DNA of 64,000 nucleotides from contig JAJYHT010000008.1 in assembly GCA_021784595.1 (NCBI GenBank), positions 29,448 through 93,447 of the forward strand, in the 5' to 3' direction. The stretch's first letter is position 1, and every line of letters starts with the position of its first letter. This DNA comes from Bacillota bacterium (GTDB lineage: Bacteria; Bacillota; Sulfobacillia; Sulfobacillales; Sulfobacillaceae). The notes below the pieces were generated by a model, which made no database searches, was not told the DNA's origin, and worked only from the letters and a program-made list of their open reading frames with translations. The position numbers and the translations under genes were made by a program. Positions 8,886 through 17,438 of this stretch are shown here, one piece after another.

Positions 8886-10681
8886 GAAGGATCGCCCACG
8901 CGCAATATAGCCATGAACGCTTCCTGAGGAATTTCGACGTTGCCTACAGATTTCATGCGCCGTTTACCTTCTTTTTGCTTCTCCAAAAGTTTGCGCTTTC
9001 GGGTAATGTCGCCTCCGTAACATTTGGCCAAAACATCTTTACGCATCGCTTTAACGGTTTCGCGAGCCACGATTCGGCCGCCAATGGCGGCTTGAATTGG
9101 CACTTCAAACAATTGACGCGGAATCAGTTCGCGAAGCTTCTCAGCCAATGCTTTGCCGCGGTAATAAGCGCGGTCACGATGGACAATCACCGAGAGTGCA
9201 TCAACGATTTCCCCATTTAGTAGAATGTCCATCCGAACCAAGTCAGCTGGTTCTAGACCTGCTACTTGATAGTCGAACGACGCGTAGCCACGGGTCCGGC
9301 TCTTCAACTGGTCGAAGAAATCATACATAATTTCACCGAGGGGCAATCGATACTGGATCATCGCACGCTTAGCGTCCAAATAACTTAAATCTTTATAAGT
9401 GCCGCGGCGTTCCTGGCATAGTTCCATCACCGCGCCAATATAGTCGCTCGGGGCAATGATGTTGGCATCCACCACCGGCTCCGCAATTTCCAAAATATCT
9501 CCGGCAGGCGGCATCATGGCGGGATTGTCAACCCGGAGCACTTCATTCTTAACCAGACTCACTTGATAAACCACATTGGGAGCCGTCGTAATCAACGCCA
9601 ATCCGTACTCGCGCTCCAAACGCTCCTGGATTACCTCGAGATGCAGCAGCCCCAAAAATCCAGCGCGAAAGCCAAAACCTAGGGCCACCGATGTCTCAGG
9701 CTCAAATGTAAGCGCCGCATCATTCAATTGCAACTTTTCCAAGGCTTCTCGCAAACGGCCATAGTCTTGAGAATCCACGGGGTACAATCCTGAGAATACC
9801 ATCGGCTGTGCGGGACGATAGCCTGGCAACGGCTCTTTGGCTGGGTTGTGAACGGAGGTTACAGTATCGCCCACCCGAGTGTCCTGCACCGTTTTGATAG
9901 CGGCCGCAAAATATCCCACCTCACCGGTAGACAATTGATCGATCGCAGTCGGATGAGGGCGAAAGACCCCAATTTCGGTGACTTGGAACTCTTTGTTATT
10001 CGCCATAAAGCGCATGGTGTCGCCTACTTTCAACGACCCGTCAATCACCCGAATATAGACCAGCACGCCCTTATAGGCATCAAATCGCGAATCAAATATT
10101 AGTGCCCTCAGTGGTCCTTGAGGCACTCCTTTAGGCGGTGCTATGCGCTCCACTACTGCGTTCAGCACTGCCTCGATGCCGATTCCCTGCTTGGCCGAGA
10201 CCAGGATCGCTTCCGTGCCATCAAGACCAATTTCTACCAATTCCTCTATCACACGGTCAGGATCTGCGTTAGGCAAATCAATCTTGTTGATCACCGGAAT
10301 CACGGCCAAATCGTGCTCAAGCGCCATATATAAGTTGGCTAATGTCTGCGCTTCGACCCCTTGGGCTGCATCAATCACCAAAAGAGCCCCTTCGCAAGCT
10401 TGCAGAGCGCGCGAGACTTCATAGGTAAAATCGACGTGTCCTGGCGTATCAATTAGGTTTAGTTCCACAGGCTGACCCTGATGCACATAGTCCAAGCGCA
10501 CTGCCTGCGCCTTAATAGTAATCCCTCGCTCGCGTTCTAAATCCATAGAATCCAACACTTGCTCGGTCATTTGGCGCTGCGTTAAGGTGCCGGTATGCTC
10601 AATCAATCGATCAGCCAGTGTGCTTTTGCCATGATCAATATGTGCTATTATCGAGAAGTTTCGGATGCGTTGCTGATCCAA
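8882..10681 (-). CDS. lepA: Elongation factor 4 (LepA)
   Basis: A 599-residue ribosome-associated GTPase thought to aid translation or ribosome assembly under stress. The GTPase motifs are [10 protein letters not shown] (G1), the conserved Thr region, DTPGHVDF (G3) and [10 protein letters not shown] (G4). The C-terminus has the LepA-specific domain ([38 protein letters not shown], shown in part by [13 protein letters not shown]). The start is TTG 10681, seven bases after GGAGG. It is full length for the family. Confidence 0.97.
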   Translation of the reverse strand: MDQQRIRNFSIIAHIDHGKSTLADRLIEHTGTLTQRQMTEQVLDSMDLERERGITIKAQAVRLDYVHQGQPVELNLIDTPGHVDFTYEVSRALQACEGALLVIDAAQGVEAQTLANLYMALEHDLAVIPVINKIDLPNADPDRVIEELVEIGLDGTEAILVSAKQGIGIEAVLNAVVERIAPPKGVPQGPLRALIFDSRFDAYKGVLVYIRVIDGSLKVGDTMRFMANNKEFQVTEIGVFRPHPTAIDQLSTGEVGYFAAAIKTVQDTRVGDTVTSVHNPAKEPLPGYRPAQPMVFSGLYPVDSQDYGRLREALEKLQLNDAALTFEPETSVALGFGFRAGFLGLLHLEVIQERLEREYGLALITTAPNVVYQVSLVKNEVLRVDNPAMMPPAGDILEIAEPVVDANIIAPSDYIGAVMELCQERRGTYKDLSYLDAKRAMIQYRLPLGEIMYDFFDQLKSRTRGYASFDYQVAGLEPADLVRMDILLNGEIVDALSVIVHRDRAYYRGKALAEKLRELIPRQLFEVPIQAAIGGRIVARETVKAMRKDVLAKCYGGDITRKRKLLEKQKEGKRRMKSVGNVEIPQEAFMAILRVGDPS

Positions 10682-11040
10682 TTAGGGTCCTCCAACCACT
10701 GCGTCATTCTAAGGTCATGATACCTGCTTCCTCATGAAATTGAAAGAAACGGCTCTTAAGGCTTGCGGACCTGATTTCCAGGCATGGGCACAAACGTTCA
10801 CTCCTCGATTTGCCACCGAAATGCAGGGTCTTTTTAATCGTTGTCACCACATTCACTGCGTTGCGGGCGGCCCGGCCTGACCATGGCTCATTCGCGCACT
10901 ACTCAGCGCATTAGGCCCATGCCAGACGCCGCATCGTTCCCAAAACAGGTGTCTGATGGCCAGCCAGGTCGAGGACTGTCGCAGCTGTAGAAGTGGGGGT
11001 TGTCAAACATATGGGCGCTATGGGTCTCCCTAAAAGAAAT
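10682..11040. other. Intergenic region with an unexplained 48-codon ORF
   Basis: The stretch between lepA and the small protease gene holds no gene I can support. On the plus strand 10734-10880 is an open 48-codon frame, beginning MKLKETALKACG and containing LFNRCHHIH, with a protein-like composition but no ribosome site. It could be a remnant of a mobile or lost gene. The upstream region of lepA has a TATCAT -10-like box but no convincing -35. Confidence 0.3.
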
Positions 11041-11069
11041 GTCCCATACAAAGAGATTTAGTATGGGAC
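11031..11069 (-). terminator. Intrinsic terminator of the small protease gene
   Basis: GTCCCATAC (11061-11069 complement) pairs perfectly with GTATGGGAC (11041-11049 complement) around an 11-base loop. On the minus strand ATTTCTTTTA follows. The 5' arm is formed by the last codons of the protease gene, so stop codon and terminator overlap. Confidence 0.75.
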
Positions 11070-11438
11070 CCCTCTGCGCCAAAGACGCCACAAGCGCGTA
11101 CCATCGTTGGGAAAAATCCCCCACGGGATCCAATTAAGAAGCCAATGTGCCGCAATGAGCACACCCAGCAACGGCGCATATCGCAGCCCTTCGAGAAAGA
11201 TTGCGGGAATCAAGACCCATTCAGCCCATGATCCAGCAATTAAGGTATAGGCAATGGCTTTGGGAGTGAAGTGTGTGGTATCAATCGCAACCCCGATAGC
11301 CAAAAGTCCGCGCATCTTCAGACGAGGTGGGCGGGTAAGGCCGACGCATTGCGCCATGACAATATGTCCTAATTCGTGCACAAGTATTAAGCCCATTAGG
11401 GCCACAGCGCTAAAGAGCAAAGCGTGCGGGGTTAGCAT
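11058..11438 (-). CDS. Minimal site-2-type metalloprotease (M50-like)
   Basis: A 126-residue membrane protein with the zinc-protease motif HELGH (residues 21-25) in its first hydrophobic segment. Near the C-terminus, NWIPWGIFPNDGTRL carries the second M50 signature (N-x2-P ... DG) that supplies the third zinc ligand. Both catalytic elements of site-2 proteases are thus kept in about half the usual length. ATG 11438 is preceded by AAAGGACGG. The substrate is unknown. It stands alone, with its own terminator at 11031-11069. Confidence 0.65.
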   Translation of the reverse strand: MLTPHALLFSAVALMGLILVHELGHIVMAQCVGLTRPPRLKMRGLLAIGVAIDTTHFTPKAIAYTLIAGSWAEWVLIPAIFLEGLRYAPLLGVLIAAHWLLNWIPWGIFPNDGTRLWRLWRRGVPY

Positions 11439-11625
11439 GCAGACCGTCCTTTCTTTACGTTGAGTAGTATACATGAAAAGGATGCCAGGATATCAGGATG
11501 CCTGGTTCTTATAGCTGCAGATCTTCGCATTTTTGCATTGCGAACGCACTGGCGAATGGCCCGCCAGTCAGTATAAATCGATAATAGGTCCCGGTTTTGC
11601 AGCCACACCCATTTTTTGAGGCGGC

Positions 11626-12006
11626 TTAACCCACCGGTTGCCCACAAGCGGGACAGAACTTGGATGTTGCAGACAGGGGCGCCTGGCAAGATGGGCACAC
11701 CAGCCCGCCTGACGACTTTGCCAGCTCAGCGTTCAACTGTGCACGAGCCTCATCAAGTTGGTTCTGGCTTGTTTCGACTTGTTTTTTAGCTGCCGCAATG
11801 GACTCTTCTTCCCAGTCCACCGGGTCGTGCCGTTGCATCGCCTCATAGACCAATTTGCCAAAATGTTGCAATTGGATGTCTAATTCTTTTTGCGCCTGAT
11901 CCAAACCACGTCTGAGTTTGGTCAGCGACAGTTGATAATCAACTTGTTCAGCCGCGTTGTTGACTGCATCCATGGCTTTCTTCTTTAAATCTTGCCAGTT
12001 TGGCAT
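11626..12006 (-). CDS. Coiled-coil protein with C-terminal zinc ribbon
   Basis: A 126-residue soluble protein. Residues 5-95 are charged and helical (KLRRGLDQAQKELDIQLQHF, ETSQNQLDEARAQLNAELAK), probably a coiled coil. The last 25 residues are a zinc ribbon with CPSC and CPAC pairs. ATG 12006 is selected because GGGGAGTGG lies just before it; an upstream in-frame start lacks a site. Such proteins are common in Firmicutes but their function is unknown. Confidence that it is a gene is high. Confidence 0.75.
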   Translation of the reverse strand: MPNWQDLKKKAMDAVNNAAEQVDYQLSLTKLRRGLDQAQKELDIQLQHFGKLVYEAMQRHDPVDWEEESIAAAKKQVETSQNQLDEARAQLNAELAKSSGGLVCPSCQAPLSATSKFCPACGQPVG

Positions 12007-12343
12007 TCCACCACTCCCCTTTTGTGTCGAGATGGACATGATTCGAGGATATCCTCTATCTTGTTGTAGAAATTAGTCCCATCCAGGCATACCCTATTTT
12101 CTCAAACTTTTTCATCGAAGAGAACACCCTTTTAACCACACGCACCAATTCTTCTTTGGTGATCACAACCTTCAACGACACAGATAGGGGCGGGTGAGTG
12201 GTCCTAAATCACGGCTATGGCGACACCCGGGCCAATACCTCACTTCTTGTGCCAACAATATAGAGCAACTCATGGCTATGCCAATGCCAACATTTTGAAA
12301 AACGTCTATACTGCAATTAAGCGCCCTAAAGGAGAGTGGTTTA
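12007..12343. other. Intergenic region before fdhD with a possible 41-codon ORF
   Basis: This region separates the zinc-ribbon gene from divergent fdhD. On the minus strand 12056-12181 reads as a 41-codon frame from GTG containing VITKEELVRVVKRVF, ending in TAG. It has a coding-like look but no ribosome site, so I treat it as a possible remnant or leader peptide rather than a gene. The fdhD ribosome site AAAGGAGAG (about 12328-12337) lies at its right end; a TATACT at 12307-12312 is a candidate -10. Confidence 0.3.
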
Positions 12344-13132
12344 ATGAATGGGGTCACTGCCCACCTACGCTATCATTATCACGCGGGAACTTGGGGTCAG
12401 GAAAGCGCCGAAATCGTAGTGGAGACACCCATCACGCTGTTTATTAACGGTCAGGAACTGGTTACCTTAATCGCGACGCCTACGGATGTCGAAGAGCTGA
12501 TATCTGGGTTCTTAGCGATGGAAAGAATTATCACCCGACGCGACCAAATAGCGATCTACCAGTACCACCAAGAAGTGCAGCAAGTATGGGTGCGCATCCC
12601 CAATGTCAATCAAGACCGATTAGAACATTTTGCCCGCCCGACGTTGTCTGGCTGTTGCGGCAGAGGGCGCCCCTCCCTATACTTTGCCAATGACCTGGAT
12701 TTGGAGCCTGTACCAGCCAATGCTACTCCCCACCTGACGCCGGAGATCGTAGACGCTCTATTTGCGCAACTAGACCTCATAACCCGCCGGCAGCACTCGG
12801 GTGGTCTGCATACGGCGGGTTTGGGGGATAGATTGGGCCAATTGCATGTAGCCCGCATGGATGTGGGTCGGCACAACGCGCTGGACAAAGTCTACGGCTG
12901 GAGTCTCATCACCCAACAAGACATCCGTTCCTTAGTGGTGGTCTTTTCGGGGCGTCTTTCCAGCGAAGTGCTGATTAAAGTAGCCCGCATGGGAATTGGC
13001 ATCGTGCTCTCCAATGCCGCACCCACGTCTCTCGGCATTGAGCTGGCCGAGGCCTTGGGGATCACCACCATTGGGTTTGTCCGCCAACATGAGTTCAGCG
13101 TTTATAGCCATCCTCATCGCATTCGAAATTAA
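12344..13132 (+). CDS. fdhD: Formate dehydrogenase sulfurtransferase FdhD
   Basis: A 262-residue protein that passes sulfur from a cysteine desulfurase to the molybdenum cofactor of formate dehydrogenase. Family features are VETPITLFINGQELVTLIATPTD (in part: TPITLFINGQE), DVEELISGFLAMERII, and LHTAGLGDRL plus DVGRHNALDKVYG in the C-terminal half. The cysteine motif is SGCCGRGRP (Cys104-Cys105), an adjacent pair instead of the C-x2-C of E. coli. No formate dehydrogenase gene is in the window. The 3' end overlaps the crotonase gene by four bases, tail to tail. Confidence 0.93.
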   Translation: MNGVTAHLRYHYHAGTWGQESAEIVVETPITLFINGQELVTLIATPTDVEELISGFLAMERIITRRDQIAIYQYHQEVQQVWVRIPNVNQDRLEHFARPTLSGCCGRGRPSLYFANDLDLEPVPANATPHLTPEIVDALFAQLDLITRRQHSGGLHTAGLGDRLGQLHVARMDVGRHNALDKVYGWSLITQQDIRSLVVVFSGRLSSEVLIKVARMGIGIVLSNAAPTSLGIELAEALGITTIGFVRQHEFSVYSHPHRIRN

Positions 13133-13905
13133 CGGCCACGAAATATAGGGGCGCGCTTTTCCAAAAATGCCTTCATGCCTTCTTGTTGATCTTCCGTAGC
13201 AAATAGCAAACTGAAAAGCCTGCGTTCATGCTTGAGCCCTTCTTCCAGCGGTGTGTCAATCGCCGTCAAAACGGATTCCTTAGCCAGTCTGACCGCCACT
13301 TGTGGCATAGCCGCAATCTCCTGAGCCAATTCTACCGCCACTTGTTCCACCGCTTCGGCGGGGACGACCCGGTTGACCAAACCATGGGCGTAAGCTTCGT
13401 CAGCGGTCATGTTCTTTCCGGTCAGCACCATTTCCATGGCTCGAACTTTGCCGATGGTCTTAGTCAAGCGTTGGGTTCCCCCCGCTCCCGGCATGACCCC
13501 GATCTTGATTTCTGGCTGGCCAAACCGCGCCCCTTCCGCGGCAATGACCATATCGCACGCCATCACTAATTCCATGCCGCCACCTAAGGCGTAACCTTTA
13601 ACCGCAGCAATCAGGGGTTTGGAAAATTGACGAATATGTTCCCAGCGGTTGATTTGGGGTGAGGTCAACATCGTCACGGCAGTTTGTCCTTGCAATTCAC
13701 TAATGTCTGCACCGGCCGCAAAGGCCCGTCCTTGCCCTGTCAGCACGACCACCGCGACCGTGTCATCCTTGTCCAAGGCCTCCAAATGCGCGACCAGCGC
13801 TTCCATCACTTCACTATTGAGCGCGTTAAGCACTTGAGGACGATTTAGCCGCAAAATGCGTACCGGACCGTCTCCTTGGTCTAGCAATACTACAGGTTCA
13901 CTCAT
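13129..13905 (-). CDS. Enoyl-CoA hydratase / crotonase family
   Basis: A 258-residue crotonase-fold enzyme, probably hydrating trans-2-enoyl-CoA in fatty-acid or related acyl-CoA breakdown. The oxyanion-hole segments are GRAFAAGADISEL and YALGGGMELVMACDM. The catalytic Glu region is RFGQPEIKIGVMPGAGGTQRL. ATG 13905 overlaps the stop of the EthD gene as ATGA, which suggests coupled translation; an ATG nine bases upstream is the alternative. The exact acyl substrate cannot be told from sequence. Confidence 0.9.
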   Translation of the reverse strand: MSEPVVLLDQGDGPVRILRLNRPQVLNALNSEVMEALVAHLEALDKDDTVAVVVLTGQGRAFAAGADISELQGQTAVTMLTSPQINRWEHIRQFSKPLIAAVKGYALGGGMELVMACDMVIAAEGARFGQPEIKIGVMPGAGGTQRLTKTIGKVRAMEMVLTGKNMTADEAYAHGLVNRVVPAEAVEQVAVELAQEIAAMPQVAVRLAKESVLTAIDTPLEEGLKHERRLFSLLFATEDQQEGMKAFLEKRAPIFRGR

Positions 13906-14201
13906 GATTGCCATTCCACCACCTTCAGTTCATAGATGCCTTTGGCAAAGGTATTGAGGTCGCGTCCGGCAGCGCGCCCCTCTGGTGAGGCCAGCGCACG
14001 ATCCAGCGCGTCACGGTCCAGGAATTCCATCGTGGCGACTAAAAACAAGGGGTGTTCGCCCCCTAGGTTTGCCACCTTGCCCCAGGCTAAACTTTGCAGT
14101 CCCGGCATCGCCTTGGCGAGTGGAGCGTGGACCTCTTGGTAATGGGCCAAAAATTGTTCGGGATCCGAAGGTGTTTGATATGTTGCCAGTAAGGTCACCA
14201 T
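13902..14201 (-). CDS. EthD family protein
   Basis: A 99-residue single-domain protein of the EthD group, a dimeric ferredoxin-like alpha/beta fold. The start VTLLATYQTPSDPEQFLAHYQEVHAPLA (shown by FLAHYQEVHAPLAKAMPGL) holds the conserved Tyr-His-x3-H pattern. Members are often paired with catabolic enzymes and some are needed for ether degradation, without known chemistry. It is translationally coupled to the crotonase gene, suggesting one acyl-CoA-related pathway. Confidence 0.82.
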   Translation of the reverse strand: MVTLLATYQTPSDPEQFLAHYQEVHAPLAKAMPGLQSLAWGKVANLGGEHPLFLVATMEFLDRDALDRALASPEGRAAGRDLNTFAKGIYELKVVEWQS

Positions 14202-14310
14202 TGTTGGATTACTTCCTTTCGGCTAATTCTCTACAGTTCAAATGCTGGCTAAGTCCAACCGACGTCAGAGGAATTCCCCACGACACACAAATTATACCAG
14301 TCGCGACCGA

Positions 14311-15546
14311 CTATGGGTGGTGCGAAGATTGTGCCATGACGTCAGCTAAAGCTTGAGCCAACTCATATGCGGCATAGCGCTCTTCGGCCAGCGTATTGTC
14401 CGGTCCCCCAATTTCAACCAAAACATCCATCGGCATTAATTGCTGGTTATAACGGTAGGGTACCATCTCAATGCCGTTTCCACGCAAAATGCCTGGAGCC
14501 ACCTTGCCTAATGCTTTGGCCAACCGCATGGCAAACTCCAGATTTTGGTGCCAGTAGGGATCGGGCAAGAGCTTGTTAGTGCCCACAATGATCAGAATAC
14601 GGGACATTGTGACCCCTTTGACAACTGTGGTGGTCTCACTACGCGCCGCCTGCCCTCGGTGAAGGTCGATCAGCACCTTTACCGAGGGATACCATCGCAA
14701 CAACTGGCGCGCGGTATAGTAAGACGTGTTGTAGCTCGCCAACAGTCCTTCTTTCATATTATCAACCCTCGACTGAATTACGCCGAGCCCCAACCGGTTT
14801 AAGTCTTGGCTTAACCACCATCCCACTTGCACAATGGTTTTTGACCAGGTAGTGGAATTGGCGGTTGGTGAACCCGGTTTCAATTCAGACCAAAACGACT
14901 CGTGGCTATGGGTTTGATAGATGCCCACTTGCGGAGTGTGACCCAACTCTGCCCAAATGCGCGACCCGTCGCCTGGCAAACCATCCATAACGGCATCTTG
15001 ACCTGGCCGGTTTGGCAAGGGTTTTGGAGGCGCGGACACGACCTTTCCTGGTGCGACTGCCTGCAACGTGGGAATTTCCATGGTCAACAAGCCATTTAAA
15101 CTGGTCAGCCGTATTCCCGAGACGTCGGTCAGCCCCGTCATCATTAATGATTGCCAGTTCCATGCAAAAGTTCTTTTTTGGGTGACAAGTCCAAGCAATG
15201 GGATTCCTTGATCCATCCAATCTTGTAAGGATTGGGTACTGAGGTTTAGGCCGCTTAACCCCCTTTCCAGCCAGGAATGGGGTCCACGGCCACTAATATG
15301 GCCCATTGCGGGTATCGCGGGCCCTGGACTTCTAGGAGGCACACGCCACAATACCAGGCCTGCCAACACCAAGGTTGTGCCATATAGTGTCACACTTGAC
15401 CAGGGAATTCGATGTGGCCTGGGCCATCGTTTAGGGGGACGTCGGGGTGCGCCGGCGAGTGGAATATGCCGACGGGGGCGTCTAGGAGGACGTCGTCCAA
15501 AGAACCAGATAATTCGCGGCCGATGCCATCTCCCCCTGCCTTTCAT
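14311..15546 (-). CDS. spoIIP: Stage II sporulation protein P
   Basis: A 411-residue membrane-anchored cell-wall hydrolase of the SpoIID-SpoIIM-SpoIIP complex that thins septal peptidoglycan and drives engulfment of the forespore. The N-terminus is basic and Pro/Arg-rich (RPPRRPRRH), followed by one membrane segment (VTLYGTTLVLAGLVLW). The amidase domain contains VGIYQTHSHESF, VLIDLHRG and ILIIVGTNKLLPDP, including the zinc-binding His and the SpoIIP signature. ATG 15546 follows GAGGGTGA. A sigma-E-like promoter lies at 15579-15605. Confidence 0.92.
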   Translation of the reverse strand: MKGRGRWHRPRIIWFFGRRPPRRPRRHIPLAGAPRRPPKRWPRPHRIPWSSVTLYGTTLVLAGLVLWRVPPRSPGPAIPAMGHISGRGPHSWLERGLSGLNLSTQSLQDWMDQGIPLLGLVTQKRTFAWNWQSLMMTGLTDVSGIRLTSLNGLLTMEIPTLQAVAPGKVVSAPPKPLPNRPGQDAVMDGLPGDGSRIWAELGHTPQVGIYQTHSHESFWSELKPGSPTANSTTWSKTIVQVGWWLSQDLNRLGLGVIQSRVDNMKEGLLASYNTSYYTARQLLRWYPSVKVLIDLHRGQAARSETTTVVKGVTMSRILIIVGTNKLLPDPYWHQNLEFAMRLAKALGKVAPGILRGNGIEMVPYRYNQQLMPMDVLVEIGGPDNTLAEERYAAYELAQALADVMAQSSHHP

Positions 15547-15578
15547 TTGCAATCACCCTCTTCCCCTTGGTTATTTCC

Positions 15579-15605
15579 ATACTATGGGAAAAAGCTTGGA
15601 TTAGA
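15579..15605 (-). promoter_or_regulatory. Candidate sigma-E promoter of spoIIP
   Basis: On the minus strand TCTAAT (15600-15605) is followed after 13 bases by CATAGTAT (15579-15586), close to the mother-cell sigma-E pattern (ATATT, about 14 bases, CATACAAT). It sits 33 bases before the spoIIP start, and spoIIP is sigma-E controlled in Bacillus. Confidence 0.45.
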
Positions 15606-15618
15606 CCTTAAATGGGAT

Positions 15619-15948
15619 TTATCCCCACACCGACGGAAAAATGAGACCTGTCAGCCATAAAAGTCCTCCAGCCAGCAAAGCTCCCCACCAGGTGGTATGC
15701 ACCCCCGGCACTAAACGTCCAGCTGCCCATAAAGACAGGGCGGCTATGCCAAGCGATGCCGCTCGCCGCGCTCTGGGCGAAAAACGTTGGCCTGCTGCGG
15801 TTTCCACCAAAGTGGTGATTATGGTGAAAAACAGAGCCAACAGCACCGAAGACAAGAGGGCGGCGGAAAAACCTGGCACTATATGCGCCGTCAGGTAAAT
15901 TACGGTCACCACGACCCAGAACTTTGCTATATGACCAAAAGTCACCAT
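15619..15948 (-). CDS. YvlD-like / phage holin superfamily IV membrane protein
   Basis: A 109-residue protein with four predicted membrane segments (FWVVVTVIYLTAHIV, LLSSVLLALFFTIITTLV, LGIAALSLWAAGRLV, ALLAGGLLWLTGLIF) in the spacing of the DUF360/YvlD family. The function is unknown; the holin name reflects similarity only and there is no phage context. It is divergent from rpsT, sharing a very short promoter region, and lies upstream of spoIIP on the same strand. Confidence 0.72.
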   Translation of the reverse strand: MVTFGHIAKFWVVVTVIYLTAHIVPGFSAALLSSVLLALFFTIITTLVETAAGQRFSPRARRAASLGIAALSLWAAGRLVPGVHTTWWGALLAGGLLWLTGLIFPSVWG

Positions 15949-15963
15949 GGCATCTTCGTCCTC

Positions 15964-15992
15964 TTTACCCCATGATTGTCTCGTGCTATAAT
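15964..15992 (+). promoter_or_regulatory. Sigma-A promoter of rpsT
   Basis: A perfect -10 TATAAT (15987-15992) with a weaker -35 TTTACC (15964-15969) at 17-base spacing. Transcription would begin about 15 bases before the rpsT start. Confidence 0.7.
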
Positions 15993-16013
15993 CCCATGAC
16001 GGGGGGTATCCGA

Positions 16014-16283
16014 GTGGCTAATATTAAGTCTGCCAAAAAGCGCATCCGTCAAACCGCAACACGGACATTGCGCAATAAGATTCGCAAAACTATGGTTCGA
16101 ACCGCAGTGCGCCGATTTGAAGATGCGTTAAAACGCGGTGACATCATTACGGCAGAAACAGCATTGAAATTTTGTCATGCACGACTGGACCGTGCCGCAC
16201 AAAAAGGTGCGATCCATCGAAACACAGCCAACCGCAAGAAATCGCGATTGACAATTCGATTTAATAAGGCTAAGGTTGGTTAA
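16014..16283 (+). CDS. rpsT: 30S ribosomal protein S20
   Basis: An 89-residue basic helical protein that binds 16S rRNA early in small-subunit assembly. The opening ANIKSAKKRIRQTATRTLRN and C-terminal KGAIHRNTANRKKSRL are diagnostic. GTG 16014 is the start, preceded by GGGGGG; an upstream ATG would add residues absent from the family and begin before the promoter. It lies opposite to holA and the rest of the backbone, as in other Firmicutes, and ends at a strong terminator. Confidence 0.96.
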   Translation: MANIKSAKKRIRQTATRTLRNKIRKTMVRTAVRRFEDALKRGDIITAETALKFCHARLDRAAQKGAIHRNTANRKKSRLTIRFNKAKVG

Positions 16284-16297
16284 TCCATATTGTAAAA

Positions 16298-16324
16298 ACC
16301 CCAACTTAGCTTGGGGCTTTTTTA
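16298..16324 (+). terminator. rpsT intrinsic terminator
   Basis: CCCCAA (16299-16304) pairs with TTGGGG (16311-16316) around a 6-base loop, followed by CTTTTTTT. It lies 15 bases past the rpsT stop. Confidence 0.88.
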
Positions 16325-16610
16325 TGTCTAAATTGTTTTTTGGCTATTTGCCATCTAGAGTTGAATGGTCTCCTGCCTGATCGCAAGTCATTCGGTCTGT
16401 TTTGTGCAATACCTGGTTGATTGGACCTTTAGAATAATTCACTGTATCGTGCGAAACGTGGTTGGACTAGCCGCGAGAGTGAGGGGCCTTTAATGCACAT
16501 ACGGGCCGGTTAGTCAGGATTCGCACCGTGAAGTATTGGGTTTGTGCGAAGAACTTCCTGCCCATCCAAACGGGCCGAGGAATGTCGTGATCAACGAGGG
16601 GGACGCCATC
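16325..16610. other. Intergenic region before the kinase gene
   Basis: Beyond the rpsT terminator I see no gene, hairpin or credible promoter here. With the following kinase gene and decayed fragment it forms a segment inserted between rpsT and holA, which normally adjoin. Confidence 0.4.
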
Positions 16611-17123
16611 GTGCTATATATTTTTGCTGGATTGCCCGGCACGGGCAAGTCCACTCTGGCGGCCGCACTGGCGCAAGGATTACATGCGGCCTATGTGCGG
16701 GTGGATGTTGTCGAACAGGCTATGCGGGACGCGGGCGTCTGGATTGATGGCCCAGCCGGGTACGTTGTTTGTTATGAAATGACAAAGCAGAACCTCCGAT
16801 TGGGACTCGATGTCGTTGCGGACAGTGTGAACCCTATCCATGAAACACGCCAAGCATGGCGTGATGTGGCACAGTCTTTGGCCGTTCCGTTTGCCGAGAT
16901 TGAGGTCGTCTGTTCGGACAAACAGGAACATCGGCGGCGCATCGTATCGCGTGTGGTCGACATTGCGGGGCTCGTACTGCCCACGTGGGCGCAGGTGCAA
17001 GCCCGTCCGCACGAGGGTTGGGATCGTCCCCACATCGTGATTGACACCGCTCATCAAACCATATCGGAAAGTTTGGCGGCCTTGCGATACACGCTGTCGT
17101 CCAAGGCCGACGGTACTTCGTGA
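16611..17123 (+). CDS. P-loop kinase-like ATPase
   Basis: A 170-residue zeta-toxin/adenylylsulfate-kinase-like P-loop protein. The Walker A motif GLPGTGKST begins at about residue 7 of the chosen start. Later features fit small-molecule kinases: YVRVDVVEQAMRDAG, DVVADSVNPIHETRQAWR, and a lid-like Arg stretch (KQEHRRRIVSR). GTG 16611 is chosen since GAGGGGGA lies seven bases upstream; a longer in-frame start at 16536 lacks a site. The substrate is unknown. There is no partner gene suggesting a toxin-antitoxin pair, and base composition is slightly richer in GC than its neighbours. Confidence 0.7.
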   Translation: MLYIFAGLPGTGKSTLAAALAQGLHAAYVRVDVVEQAMRDAGVWIDGPAGYVVCYEMTKQNLRLGLDVVADSVNPIHETRQAWRDVAQSLAVPFAEIEVVCSDKQEHRRRIVSRVVDIAGLVLPTWAQVQARPHEGWDRPHIVIDTAHQTISESLAALRYTLSSKADGTS

Positions 17124-17218
17124 TGGCGCGCCGGGATGTTGCGGGGTGACGAGCGCAGGGCCTTTTTGGGCACGCCTGATGCATGGTTGAGGGCGTTAGC
17201 ACAGTAGTGCTTCTCCGA

Positions 17219-17392
17219 TCAATCGATGGTGAGCGATTGACCATCCGGGCCAAGATGCTCTATACCAAACATGCGCGCAAGGCCGGCAGTAAAGCGCGAC
17301 TGATCCGTTCCGTCTTCAAAAATTCCCACCAACGGGGCCAAGCCACCCGTCGAGTACGGACCGAACAGCCCAACCTTGGTGGGTAGTTTAGA
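17219..17392 (-). pseudogene. Possible decayed gene fragment
   Basis: A 57-codon open stretch with no start codon near its upstream TAG (17393-17395), ending in TGA at 17219-17221. It reads as a Gly-rich protein C-terminus (VGLFGPYSTGGLAPLVG, SRFTAGLARMFGIEHLG) with codon choice like real genes here. I do not recognise the family. The remaining 17124-17438 interval contains nothing else that I can support. Confidence 0.3.
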
Positions 17393-17438
17393 CTAACAAC
17401 CAGGGAATTCCAACCACAGATTGCACATAGCCTTTCTT

